A stretch of 50,042 bases of DNA from Deltaproteobacteria bacterium (GCA_022711595.1 JAKLET010000029.1:1-50042); one strand, 5' to 3'. Positions 35,604 to 43,963 are shown, numbered from the stretch's first letter. Numbers and translations are program-made. Notes: generated by a model not told the origin, from the letters alone.

Positions 35604-36881
35604 TCAAGCCATGCTCTTGTGTATGTAAGTTGTCAGGTCACCCATCCTGTTGGTGTAGCTCCCATATTCATTGTCATACCAGCCGAATATCTTGGCATGT
35701 ACGACAGGCACCCTCATGGTCCCTTTGGGAAGGGTCTTCAGGAGGTTTTCGGGAACGTTGGGGATCCCTGCAAGGTCCACATCGATAAAGGCCGTTCTCG
35801 TGTGATTGAATTGGCCTTCTATAACGATCGCGGCATCCGTTCCGATAAGATCCGTCGACACGTTCTGCTCCATCGTGAAGATCACCAGGTGTTCCGGGTC
35901 ATTTCCCGCTGCGTTCCGGTATATCTCGTTGAGCATCTTCGTGGTGAGGGGCTCTTTTTTACCATCGCTGCCCGTACGGGTCTGAAAGGTGAGGTTGAGG
36001 ACGATCAACGATTCGGTGTTCGTGGGGATACGGATCGAATCGGCCATAAATCCGATGTCCTTTACCTCGGGGATGACCTGGATGAGGGCCGCGGCAGCGT
36101 TTGTAGAGGTGAGGATGATATTGTTGAGGATGCTCCTGTTCTTCCTCATGTCCTTTTCCCCTGCCTTAGGTGTCTTGTCAAGGACGCTCTGTGAATTTGT
36201 AACCGCGTGGACCGTCGACATGGAAGCCGTAAGTATCCTGCTCGTTGCTTCATTGTTGAGCAGAGGCTTGACCATGTGGGCAAGTCCGGTGGTCGTGCAT
36301 GACGCGGCTGAGACGATCTTGTGCTTCTTGTAATCGAAGGCTGTGTGGTTGATGCCGTAGATCAGCGTTATCGCATCGTCCGGGATGGACATGGACTTGT
36401 TCTTCAATTTAAAGGCCGAAGAATTGATGGCGACTTTGGCGCCGCTCGCGAGGTGGCCTTTTATGGACCCGCCTTTATCGTCGGTCGCGATGGTAGGGTC
36501 CTGAAACTTGCCCGTACATTCGACGACGATGTCCACTCCGTGATCGCGCCAGGCGATCTCCGCCGGGTTCCTCGCCTCGCGCAGGATCGTTACCGGTATC
36601 CCGTCGATCATGAGCTTACCTTTTTTTTCGTCTACGATCTCTATGATCCTTTTCGATTTGATGCCGTAGAGAAAGCGATGGATGCTTCCATAAGTGGCAT
36701 CTTTTTCAATGATCTGTGCAATTGCGGGGAGACCGTTGCCCACGTCTCTTCCAAGGTTTACAACGATCTCCTTAAAGTATTTTCGCCCGACATGGTGCCA
36801 GAGTGTCAACTTTCCTATTCTTCCCAGGCTGTTTATCCCGAGAACAGGGTTTTTGTTTTCAAATACTTCAACTTTACCCAT
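35604..36881 (-). CDS. gap: Glyceraldehyde-3-phosphate dehydrogenase (phosphorylating), long form
   Basis: 425 residues, about 90 longer than typical GapA. Start ATG 36881 with GAGGAGG. NAD-binding GINSLGRIGKLTLWHHV, catalytic Cys195 in SAASCTTTGLAH with partner His225 in MSTVHAVTNS, and the C-terminal WYDNEYGSYTNRMGDL are all present, so it should be active. The extra length lies in an extended N-terminus, the region around 44-75, a loop near 125-145, and an insertion around 300-330 (TFQTRTGSDGKKEP). It makes 1,3-bisphosphoglycerate, complementing the GapN at 1434-3005. Convergent with the dikinase-like gene. Confidence 0.93.
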   Translation of the reverse strand: MGKVEVFENKNPVLGINSLGRIGKLTLWHHVGRKYFKEIVVNLGRDVGNGLPAIAQIIEKDATYGSIHRFLYGIKSKRIIEIVDEKKGKLMIDGIPVTILREARNPAEIAWRDHGVDIVVECTGKFQDPTIATDDKGGSIKGHLASGAKVAINSSAFKLKNKSMSIPDDAITLIYGINHTAFDYKKHKIVSAASCTTTGLAHMVKPLLNNEATSRILTASMSTVHAVTNSQSVLDKTPKAGEKDMRKNRSILNNIILTSTNAAAALIQVIPEVKDIGFMADSIRIPTNTESLIVLNLTFQTRTGSDGKKEPLTTKMLNEIYRNAAGNDPEHLVIFTMEQNVSTDLIGTDAAIVIEGQFNHTRTAFIDVDLAGIPNVPENLLKTLPKGTMRVPVVHAKIFGWYDNEYGSYTNRMGDLTTYIHKSMA

Positions 36882-37113
36882 GGCGCTACCTCCTCTGTGT
36901 AGTAGAAAACCCGAATGGTGTGGGATGTGTTCTCATTTCGAAAAGGGTCCTCCCTTTTGAAGCGAGAGGCAAGTATTGACATGCGTTAAAACAAACGAGA
37001 AGGCATACATGCCTCTTTTGAATATCCATCTATATAACAAAAAAAACGCTCCAAGTCAATGGAGGCGGAGCCCGCTCAGCAAGCAATGACAACGCTTTCC
37101 ACGTCAGTTTTTA

Positions 37114-37142
37114 TTGAAATCATCAGGAGAAATGTTTATAAT
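37114..37142 (+). promoter_or_regulatory. Promoter of tRNA-Arg
   Basis: TTGAAA (37114-37119), 17 bp, perfect TATAAT (37137-37142), 9 nt before the mature tRNA. Confidence 0.78.
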
Positions 37143-37151
37143 CAGAAACTT

Positions 37152-37225
37152 GCCCCCGTAGCTCAGGTGGATAGAGCAATGGATTCCTAATCCATGTGCC
37201 GCATGTTCGAGTCATGCCGGGGGCA
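37152..37225 (+). tRNA. tRNA-Arg, anticodon CCU
   Basis: Full cloverleaf: acceptor GCCCCCG/CGGGGGC, anticodon stem ATGGA/TCCAT with loop TTCCTAA (anticodon CCT in DNA), T stem GCATG/CATGC with loop TTCGAGT, discriminator A at 37225. CCA is not encoded. It reads AGG codons. Confidence 0.95.
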
Positions 37226-37230
37226 TTTTT

Positions 37231-37320
37231 AAAACCGTTCCAAGGTTCCAGAGTTTGAAAAACGTTCAAGGGATAAAAGACAATTATCTTTTTTAAACGT
37301 TTGAACTCTTGGACTTTGGG
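37231..37320. repeat. Irregular 8/9-bp array after the tRNA
   Basis: GTTC/GTTT cores at 37237, 37245, 37253 and 37264, then a roughly complementary stretch 37294-37320. In the middle an A/T hairpin, AAAAGA-caatta-TCTTTT (37275-37292), could terminate the tRNA transcript. Less regular than the other arrays. Confidence 0.5.
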
Positions 37321-37408
37321 ATGTTTTTTATCCTCTCCATAACTCATAACCCATAACCCGTTTCCTTGCGATCCTTAATCTGAATTAACAAATCTATACA
37401 AAAAATTA

Positions 37409-37437
37409 TTGAAATCATTAAAATATTGTGCTATAAA
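37409..37437 (+). promoter_or_regulatory. Promoter of the small exported protein gene
   Basis: TTGAAA (37409-37414), 17 bp, TATAAA (37432-37437). It shares the 13-mer TTATTGAAATCAT with the tRNA promoter about 295 bp upstream. Confidence 0.7.
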
Positions 37438-37468
37438 AAGAAAAGATGTTAAGAAAAGGGGGTAACAT

Positions 37469-37849
37469 ATGAAAAAAGTTACAATATTTGCGTTGGTAGC
37501 TATTCTTTCATTTGGTATGTTGGTACTCCCGGCTTTTGCTGAGGAAGCGAAAGACACCAAAGAAACAAATGAAACAACCGAATTCCTGCTGTCTGAAACC
37601 GAAAAGCCCACCTACAGGGGAACGGGGAAAGGCGAGGCAATGCTTGCCGACCTTATCTTTCTGAGGCCTGTGGGTTTTGCAAGTATTGGCGTTGGTTTTG
37701 TAGCTACCATCGTAGGACTGCCGTTTTCCATAATCGCAAACAACACACGCGAGGTCGGAGACGCAATGCTCGGAGAGACGATGAACTACACATTTGTGAG
37801 ACCGCTTGGTGACAACTATCAGCCGTTGCCGTTATCGGAACAGCAATAG
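37469..37849 (+). CDS. Small exported protein, low-complexity Thr/Glu segment
   Basis: 126 residues with a clear cleavable signal (KKVTIFALVAILSFGMLVLPAFAEE) and a GGGGG Shine-Dalgarno. After the signal comes KDTKETNETTEFL, encoded by DNA with a 9-bp period. The rest, ADLIFLRPVGFASIGVGFVATIVGLPF...MNYTFVRPLGD, resembles a group of small envelope proteins in Proteobacteria with paired LRPVG/FxRPLGD motifs around a hydrophobic stretch; I cannot name it. It lies upstream of glycogen phosphorylase but 211 bp away, so no functional link is claimed. Confidence 0.8.
   Translation: MKKVTIFALVAILSFGMLVLPAFAEEAKDTKETNETTEFLLSETEKPTYRGTGKGEAMLADLIFLRPVGFASIGVGFVATIVGLPFSIIANNTREVGDAMLGETMNYTFVRPLGDNYQPLPLSEQQ
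37550..37583 (+). repeat. 9-bp-period segment inside a coding region
   Basis: GACAC, GAAAC, GAAAC, GAATT cores at 37553, 37562, 37571 and 37580, exactly 9 bp apart. They encode the Thr/Glu-rich linker after the signal peptide and have the same look as the reverse-type intergenic arrays. Confidence 0.5.
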
Positions 37850-38060
37850 GTGTTGTAATATTGCGGCCGCAGGTGCCGGCAAGGTGTCTTGAAAGATTTT
37901 AACGTTGTTGATCAAAGCGTTGAAAGGGTGATTGCAATCCGCCCTTATGCCAACCCTCTTCTTAATAACAAAACTAAAGAACTTTCCATAACCATCGATA
38001 ATCAAACTACAACACCAGGGGCTTGGCCCTTATCTTGTGAAATCATAAGGAGATAAAATT

Positions 38061-40520
38061 ATGGGCCAGACGACCCGGGAAGAAAACAAAGCAAACGGTG
38101 GTGATACGACAAGAAGGGATTTTTTCAGGAAGGTCATCGCGAACCAGCTTACATATTCCCTCTCGAAGGATATGTATTCCGCGACTGAAAGGGACAAACA
38201 TGCAGCAACCGTCCTTTCAGTAAGGGCCCAGATCGTCAACAAATGGATAAAGACCCAGCAGACATATTACAAGGTGGACGCGAAACGCCTCTACTACCTT
38301 TCCCTTGAGTTTCTTATGGGAAGGCTGCTTAAAAATTACCTCATTAACCTCGATCTCCTCGAGGATTATCGCGACGCAATTGACGTGCTCGCCATCAAGA
38401 TGGAGGATGTTTTCGATTATGAATGGGACGCCGGTCTTGGAAACGGCGGGCTCGGAAGGCTCGCCGCATGCTTCATGGACTCCATGGCGACGCTTGATTA
38501 CCCTTGTTACGGTTACGGGATCCGTTATGAATATGGTATCTTCACACAGAAGATCAAGGACGGCTACCAGACCGAAGCGCCCGATAACTGGCTGCGCTAC
38601 GGCAATCACTGGGAGTTCCCCAGGCCGGAGCTGCTCTACCCGGTAAGGTTCTATGGAAAGGTTGAGACCCACGCGAAAAAAACGGAGTGGGTAGACACAA
38701 GCGAACTTTTTGCCATGGCATATGATTACCCGATACCGGGTTTCAGGACGGACACTGTCAACACGCTGCGTCTCTGGGCTGCAAAATCCACGCGCGACTT
38801 CGACTTCGAATATTTCAACAGCGGTGATTACGTGAAGGCGGTTGAGAACAAGAACAACAGCGAAAATATCTCCAAGGTCCTTTACCCGAATGACCTGTCG
38901 CTTGCCGGCAAAGAGCTCAGATTGAAACAGCAGTATTTTTTTGTTGCAGCCACCCTTGCCGATATCATAAGAAGGTATAAAAAAACACACAATAATTACG
39001 ATGAATTGCCTGACAAAGTTGCGATTCAGCTTAATGATACACATCCGTCGATAGCGATAGCCGAGATGATCAGGATACTTGTCGACGAAGAGGGTTTCCA
39101 CTGGGATGTCGCTCTGGAATTGACAAAAAAGACCTTTGCCTATACGAACCACACGATCCTCCCCGAAGCCCTCGAAAAGTGGTCGGAAGATCTCATGGGG
39201 CACCTGCTGCCGAGACATCTCCAGATAATCCAAGAAATGGACAGCAAGTTCCGTATACAGGTGTCGAGACGTTTCCCTGATGAACTGGGCAAGGCCAAAG
39301 AGATGGGGATCATTACGGGAGAAGGCGATAAGATGATCAATATGGCCCGTCTCGCCATCGTAGGTTCTCATGCGGTGAACGGAGTTTCCCGCCTTCATAG
39401 CGAGCTCCTGAAAAGCCGTGTGTTCAATGATTTTTACCTCATGTACCCCGACAGGTTTCTCAATGTGACGAATGGTATCACTCACAGGCGCTGGCTCATG
39501 GAGTCGAACCCGGAGTTGTCCAGGCTCATAACGGACGCCATAGGCGACAGGTGGATGACAGACCTTTGCGAGCTTAAAAAGATCGAGCCCATGGCCGAGG
39601 ATAACGCCTTCAAGGAACGCTTCTGCGCCATTAAAAGAGAGAACAAGCTCAAACTTGTGGCTATATCGAAACGCACGTTCAACCTCAGTTTCGAGCCCGA
39701 CTTCATGCTCGACTGCCAGGTAAAAAGGTTCCATGAATACAAAAGGCAGCTTCTCAATGTCTTCCACATCATCACGCTCTATAACCGCCTGAGAGAAGGA
39801 AACGTGCCAGACGGCTTTACCCCGAGGACCGTCATGTTCTCAGGGAAATCGGCCCCCGGATACATGATGTGCAAACTTATCATCAAACTGATCCATAACG
39901 TATCCGAGGTGATAGCAGCACATCCGGCGGTCAGGGACAAGCTCCAGGTCGTATTTATCCCCAATTTCGGCGTCACCATAGCTCAGACCATCATGCCGGC
40001 CGCCGAGCTCTCCGAACAGGTATCGACGGCCGGGTACGAGGCATCAGGCACGGGCAACATGAAATTTGCCTTGAACGGCGCGCTGACGATCGGGACCTAT
40101 GACGGAGCCAATATTGAGATCAGGGAAGAAGTCGGTGAAGAAAACTTCTTCCTCTTCGGATACAAGGCCGAAGAGATCTTCGAGATAAGAAAGGGGTACG
40201 ACCCTAAAAGATACATCGATGAGAACAAGGAGCTTGCATTGATCATGAAACAGCTGCAGTCCGGATACTTTTCACCGGAGGACCCGGGACTGTTCCAGCC
40301 TATCGTCCAATCCATTATGGACGGGGACCGTTACTGCCTGCTTGCGGATTACCCTCTGTACATAGAATGCCAGGAAAAAGTATCACAGGCTTACAAAGAC
40401 AGGGACAATTGGACTCGAATGGCGGTACTCAACGTGGCGCGTTCCGGCAAGTTTTCAAGCGACAGGGCCATTGACGAATATGCGCGCAACATCTGGCATA
40501 TATCGTCTGTGAAATCGTGA
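38061..40520 (+). CDS. glgP: Glycogen/alpha-glucan phosphorylase
   Basis: 819 residues from ATG 38061 (AAGGAGATA upstream). The family body has GNGGLGRLAACFMDS, the IQLNDTHPSIAIAEM stretch and FHEYKRQLLN. The pyridoxal-phosphate lysine, Lys668, lies in SGTGNMKFALNGALTIGT. It releases glucose-1-phosphate from stored glucan ends in the cytoplasm. It shows no truncation or unusual insertion. Glycogen synthesis genes are not in this window. It precedes the flavoenzyme gene by 86 bp, which contains a regulatory palindrome, so the two are likely separate units. Confidence 0.96.
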   Translation: MGQTTREENKANGGDTTRRDFFRKVIANQLTYSLSKDMYSATERDKHAATVLSVRAQIVNKWIKTQQTYYKVDAKRLYYLSLEFLMGRLLKNYLINLDLLEDYRDAIDVLAIKMEDVFDYEWDAGLGNGGLGRLAACFMDSMATLDYPCYGYGIRYEYGIFTQKIKDGYQTEAPDNWLRYGNHWEFPRPELLYPVRFYGKVETHAKKTEWVDTSELFAMAYDYPIPGFRTDTVNTLRLWAAKSTRDFDFEYFNSGDYVKAVENKNNSENISKVLYPNDLSLAGKELRLKQQYFFVAATLADIIRRYKKTHNNYDELPDKVAIQLNDTHPSIAIAEMIRILVDEEGFHWDVALELTKKTFAYTNHTILPEALEKWSEDLMGHLLPRHLQIIQEMDSKFRIQVSRRFPDELGKAKEMGIITGEGDKMINMARLAIVGSHAVNGVSRLHSELLKSRVFNDFYLMYPDRFLNVTNGITHRRWLMESNPELSRLITDAIGDRWMTDLCELKKIEPMAEDNAFKERFCAIKRENKLKLVAISKRTFNLSFEPDFMLDCQVKRFHEYKRQLLNVFHIITLYNRLREGNVPDGFTPRTVMFSGKSAPGYMMCKLIIKLIHNVSEVIAAHPAVRDKLQVVFIPNFGVTIAQTIMPAAELSEQVSTAGYEASGTGNMKFALNGALTIGTYDGANIEIREEVGEENFFLFGYKAEEIFEIRKGYDPKRYIDENKELALIMKQLQSGYFSPEDPGLFQPIVQSIMDGDRYCLLADYPLYIECQEKVSQAYKDRDNWTRMAVLNVARSGKFSSDRAIDEYARNIWHISSVKS

Positions 40521-40533
40521 TAACCTAAATGCA

Positions 40534-40551
40534 GCTTGACTTGGATCAAGC
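40534..40551. promoter_or_regulatory. FNR/CRP-family-like binding palindrome
   Basis: GCTTGACTTGGATCAAGC: the core TTGAC-N4-ATCAA differs at one base from the FNR consensus TTGAT-N4-ATCAA, and the outer GC/GC extend the symmetry. It lies 56 bp upstream of the flavoenzyme start and 14 bp after the glgP stop. It could alternatively be a short terminator hairpin (T-rich about 15 nt later). Confidence 0.5.
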
Positions 40552-40606
40552 GTGTGTGTTACTCATTTTTTTGTTTTCAAAATAACTGAATTAAAACAGG
40601 ATTGCC

Positions 40607-42535
40607 ATGGATCGATATACGCATCTTTTCCAATCGGGACGCATCGGAAAGCTTACCGCAAAGAACAGGATAAAGTATGCCGCCACAGAAACTAATTTCC
40701 CCTTCGGAGACGGCTATGTCAGCGACAGGGAAGTGGCCTACATGGAAGCCCAGGCAAAAGGCGGTGCCGGCATCATCACAACCCAGGGTGCTTATCCGGA
40801 CCAAAAGGGTGAAGGAAAAGGCTTTAAGGGAATGATGTCCATAAATGATGACAGGTTCATCCCCGGGCTTGCCAGGATAGCGGAAGTGATCCGCGCGAAC
40901 GGCGCGTTGTCGAGCCTGCAGATACTTCATTGCGGCAGGGAAGGGGGCGTCGATCTGGATTATTGTCTTATGCCTTCCGTGGTTGCTCAAAAGCTTTCCT
41001 ATTTCAAACCTCCGAGGGAGATAACGAGGGACGAGATAAAAAAGGCCCTGAAGGACCACATCGATGCCGCAAGAAGAGCAAAGCAGGCTGGTTTCGACAT
41101 GATCGAACTGTCGGGAATTGTCGGTTATCTCTTATCGACTTTCATATCGAGCTATACCAACAAGAGAACCGATGAATACGGTGGGGACCTTCACAGTCGC
41201 TGCAGGCTGATGACCGAGGTGATCGAAGGGGTGAAGGGCGAAGTGGGCGATATGCCTGTCGGCATCCGTCTTTGCGGCCACGAATTGCTTGATGACCGTG
41301 GAGGCAACACCTTTGAGGAAAGCGTTGAAAGTTTCAGGATAGCACAGGAGGCAGGGGCCGATTACCTGAGCGTCACCATCGGATGGCACGAATCTTCACA
41401 ATCAGTTATCACCAGGGATGTTCCCATGGGACACTGGCTTTATATAGCAGAGGCGATAAAAAAGACCGTTGATGTTCCGGTTATGATGGCTTTTCGCCAG
41501 TTTCTCCCTCATATTCCGGAAGAGGCCATTGCAGCCGGAAGGATCGATTTTCTTGAGATGTGCCGCCCCATGATCGCAGATCCGGAATTCCCGACCAAGG
41601 TCAGGCAGGGCCGCGAAAAGGAGATCATACCCTGTATAGCGTGTAACGTATGTTTTTCAAGGCTTTACTATCATCAACCCATCATGTGCTCGGTCCGCCC
41701 CAGTCTTGGCCATGAAGGTGAGGAAAGCTGGGGATATTACGGCTTTGGTCCGGTGCAGAAAAAAAAGAAGGTCGTAGTTGTTGGAGGCGGACCGGCTGGA
41801 CTTCAATGCGCTGCAACCGCGGCACGCAAGGGACATACCGTCACTTTATTTGAAAAGAACACAAAACCGGGCGGCAATATCCTTCTGGCCTCCATGGTGG
41901 ACGAGGGGGCAATAGAGCTTTTGCGGCCGATAGCTTCGCTGGAAGAGCATTGCAGGATATCGGGCGTCGATATCAGGCTTGGCGTTGAGTGCACCCCTGA
42001 GAATGTCAGGGCCATGTCTGCCGACGTGGTCGTGATAGCTACGGGACCTGTCGTAAAAAAACTGCAAGAAGGGATAATGGGACCAGGCGAAGTAATGGAT
42101 AACGCTCAAAAACTTGGCAAAAAGATCGTGATCCTGGGAGGCAGCGGGGCCGGATTGGGGATTGCTGTTCATCTGCTGCGTCGGGGTAATTTTGAGATCA
42201 CCATTATAGATGAGGCAGCGAAACCAGGCAGAGATGTAAACCCGTTCTATCTCTGGCAATATACGGCTCTCATGAGAAAGAAAAAGGTCAATTTCATGAT
42301 GAGAACAAAGGTGATCGGAATTGAAGGCTGCACGCTGAAGGTGCTTGGACCGTCAGGGGAAAATACGGTTCAGGCCGACAACATTGTCCAGGCCATTTTC
42401 CATCCTGAGGAAGGCGTTTGGAAAAAGGAAGCCTCGGCCCTTGCAAAAGAGGTATATTTCATAGGCGATGCAAAGAAACCTCGCCGTCTGAACAATGCGA
42501 TCCATGACGGCTACCGTCTGGGGATGGTGCTCTGA
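40607..42535 (+). CDS. Old-Yellow-Enzyme/2,4-dienoyl-CoA-reductase-type flavoenzyme
   Basis: 642 residues. Residues 1-370 form an FMN TIM barrel (RIGKLTAKNRIKYAATE... EYGGDLHSRCRLM). Next the iron-sulfur motif CIACNVCFSRLYYHQPIMC, then from about 385 a Rossmann FAD/NAD(P) part (KVVVVGGGPAGLQCAATAAR and KIVILGGSGAGLGIA). This is the architecture of FadH, trimethylamine dehydrogenase and BaiCD-type enoate reductases, which reduce conjugated C=C bonds. The exact substrate is unknown. Start ATG 40607 with AGGA. The stop overlaps the start of a ferredoxin gene by one base, making that ferredoxin its probable electron partner. Confidence 0.92.
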   Translation: MDRYTHLFQSGRIGKLTAKNRIKYAATETNFPFGDGYVSDREVAYMEAQAKGGAGIITTQGAYPDQKGEGKGFKGMMSINDDRFIPGLARIAEVIRANGALSSLQILHCGREGGVDLDYCLMPSVVAQKLSYFKPPREITRDEIKKALKDHIDAARRAKQAGFDMIELSGIVGYLLSTFISSYTNKRTDEYGGDLHSRCRLMTEVIEGVKGEVGDMPVGIRLCGHELLDDRGGNTFEESVESFRIAQEAGADYLSVTIGWHESSQSVITRDVPMGHWLYIAEAIKKTVDVPVMMAFRQFLPHIPEEAIAAGRIDFLEMCRPMIADPEFPTKVRQGREKEIIPCIACNVCFSRLYYHQPIMCSVRPSLGHEGEESWGYYGFGPVQKKKKVVVVGGGPAGLQCAATAARKGHTVTLFEKNTKPGGNILLASMVDEGAIELLRPIASLEEHCRISGVDIRLGVECTPENVRAMSADVVVIATGPVVKKLQEGIMGPGEVMDNAQKLGKKIVILGGSGAGLGIAVHLLRRGNFEITIIDEAAKPGRDVNPFYLWQYTALMRKKKVNFMMRTKVIGIEGCTLKVLGPSGENTVQADNIVQAIFHPEEGVWKKEASALAKEVYFIGDAKKPRRLNNAIHDGYRLGMVL

Positions 42536-42723
42536 TGATACCCTTGATCGATGAAACAGTATGCACAGGATGCGGCAGGTGCACCGAAGTTTGCCCGCCC
42601 GGTGCCCTTTATTTGAAAGAAGAAAAGGTCTGCATCGCCGGGGACCTCTGCGAAGAATGCGGTTTTTGTGCGCCTGAGTGTCCCGTCGAAGCGATCAATA
42701 TACCCTTCCCAAACAAAGAATAG
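42535..42723 (+). CDS. 2[4Fe-4S] ferredoxin
   Basis: 62 residues with two cluster motifs, CTGCGRCTEVCP and CEECGFCAPECP, the typical clostridial-type small ferredoxin with slightly longer spacing between motifs. It starts in the stop codon of the flavoenzyme (TGATG), so the two are translated together; it likely exchanges electrons with it. Nothing is missing. Confidence 0.93.
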   Translation: MIPLIDETVCTGCGRCTEVCPPGALYLKEEKVCIAGDLCEECGFCAPECPVEAINIPFPNKE

Positions 42724-42724
42724 A

Positions 42725-42790
42725 TCAAACCGCTCGAGCCGTTCTTTTTAGCGTTTAAGCGGCTTAAGATGTTCAAACTGTTTAAACTGT
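42725..42790. repeat. 9-bp-period array between ferredoxin and cheV
   Basis: Reverse-type CAAAC/CGAGC at 42726 and 42735, then forward GTTT, GCTT, GTTC, GTTT at 42753, 42762, 42771 and 42780. It starts within 3 bases of the ferredoxin stop. Confidence 0.75.
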
Positions 42791-42871
42791 CTTTTTCTTA
42801 AGACATCCCCTTTTTTTCCGATAAACCAGACAGCATACTACCGGCCTGCCAGCCGGACATGAGGAGGGGCC

Positions 42872-43837
42872 ATGGCTCAGGGAACATCGAATATTCTGCT
42901 GGAAACAGGAACGAACGAAGTTGAGATCCTTGAACTTTTTATCGATGAAGAAGGCTATCGGGGCTACTACGGCGTCAATGTCGCTAAAGTCATTGAAATT
43001 ATACCTGTTCCAGAAAAAAAGATAAATCCTCCCGATTCCAGGAAAGGTATCGTCTCGGGGCTTTTCAACCACCGCAACAAGGTGGTGGTCCTCATTGACC
43101 TTGCACTCTGGCTGGACAAAAAAAGAGTTGAAATGAAACCGTGCAACGTTTTGATAACCGAATTCAATAACGTTGTGACAGCTTTCCTCGTCTCAGGTGT
43201 AACGAGGATACACCGCGTTACCTGGCAGGATATCAAACCTCTCGACGGTTATATGGAAAATGTGAGCGATGCCGTGACAGGCGTTATCGAACTGGAAAAC
43301 AAGCTGGTCTTTCTCCTTGATCTCGAAAAGGCCATAGCGGAACTGAACCCCGAGTTTGCATTGAAGGCCCCTTCCGAAGAGGAGGGTGGGGCCGGATCCA
43401 TAAAACTCGACCTCGACAAGCCTATCAAGGTGCTCCACGCAGACGATTCGAATGTCATAAGGCACAACGTGAAGCTGCGCCTCGAGGAACACAACAATTT
43501 CATTGTCCATTCGGTGACGAACGGTGAAGAAGCGTGGAGATATCTTGCCGAGATAGAGGAACAGGCGCGGCAGAACGGAAGTGACATCACTGAATTTGTC
43601 GATGTTGTTCTCACCGATATCGAGATGCCCGGAATGGACGGATATCACCTGTGCAAAAAGATCAAGGAAGACCAGGGATTGAGCAATGTCCCCGTGATCC
43701 TTTTTTCCTCCCTCATCAATGAAAAACTGATCCACAAAGGGCAGTCCGTGGGTGCCGACGGGCAGTTTGCCAAACCTGACCTTGGTCTCATGACGTTCAT
43801 GAGAGATCTTGTTCAGAAAAGACAAAAGGCAGCGTAA
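42872..43837 (+). CDS. cheV: Chemotaxis coupling protein CheV (CheW-receiver fusion)
   Basis: 321 residues with GAGGAGG before the ATG. Residues 14-165 form a CheW-like coupling domain (VEILELFIDEEGYRGYYGVNVAKVIEII, GLFNHRNKVVVLIDLALWL). Residues 185-321 are a response-regulator receiver with acidic pair HADDSN, phosphoacceptor Asp249 in VLTDIEMPGMDG, and the conserved Lys in FAKPD. It links chemoreceptors to CheA and allows adaptation by phosphorylation. No other chemotaxis genes are in the window. It is followed by an array and a terminator. Confidence 0.94.
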   Translation: MAQGTSNILLETGTNEVEILELFIDEEGYRGYYGVNVAKVIEIIPVPEKKINPPDSRKGIVSGLFNHRNKVVVLIDLALWLDKKRVEMKPCNVLITEFNNVVTAFLVSGVTRIHRVTWQDIKPLDGYMENVSDAVTGVIELENKLVFLLDLEKAIAELNPEFALKAPSEEEGGAGSIKLDLDKPIKVLHADDSNVIRHNVKLRLEEHNNFIVHSVTNGEEAWRYLAEIEEQARQNGSDITEFVDVVLTDIEMPGMDGYHLCKKIKEDQGLSNVPVILFSSLINEKLIHKGQSVGADGQFAKPDLGLMTFMRDLVQKRQKAA

Positions 43838-43840
43838 ATC

Positions 43841-43882
43841 AAAAGGTTTCAACCGTTTCAACTGTTTTAGCGTTTCAAGCGA
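43841..43882. repeat. 9-bp-period array after cheV
   Basis: GTTTC, GTTTC, GTTTT, GTTTC at 43846, 43855, 43864 and 43872 (9, 9, 8 bp apart), starting a few bases after the stop codon and just before the terminator. Confidence 0.75.
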
Positions 43883-43897
43883 TAACGATAAATACGG

Positions 43898-43926
43898 CCG
43901 TTTGATATATCTCAAACGGTCTTTTT
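43898..43926 (+). terminator. Terminator of cheV
   Basis: CCGTTTGA-tatatc-TCAAACGG followed by TCTTTTT. The stem itself contains a forward and a reverse GTTTG/CAAAC core, matching the adjacent array. Confidence 0.78.
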
Positions 43927-43963
43927 ACATATACGGGTATTTCAATTCATTCCATCGAGGTCA

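Noticed and set aside
36960-37080. TTGACA at about 36977 as a promoter
   Set aside because: No acceptable -10 at 16-18 bp and no gene it would serve; the tRNA has a better promoter downstream.
38217-39767. 516-codon minus-strand frame opposite glgP
   Set aside because: Shadow of glycogen phosphorylase; no recognisable motifs or Shine-Dalgarno.
3012-43882. 9-bp arrays as a CRISPR
   Set aside because: Units are 8-9 bp with no spacers and no cas genes; period and size do not fit.
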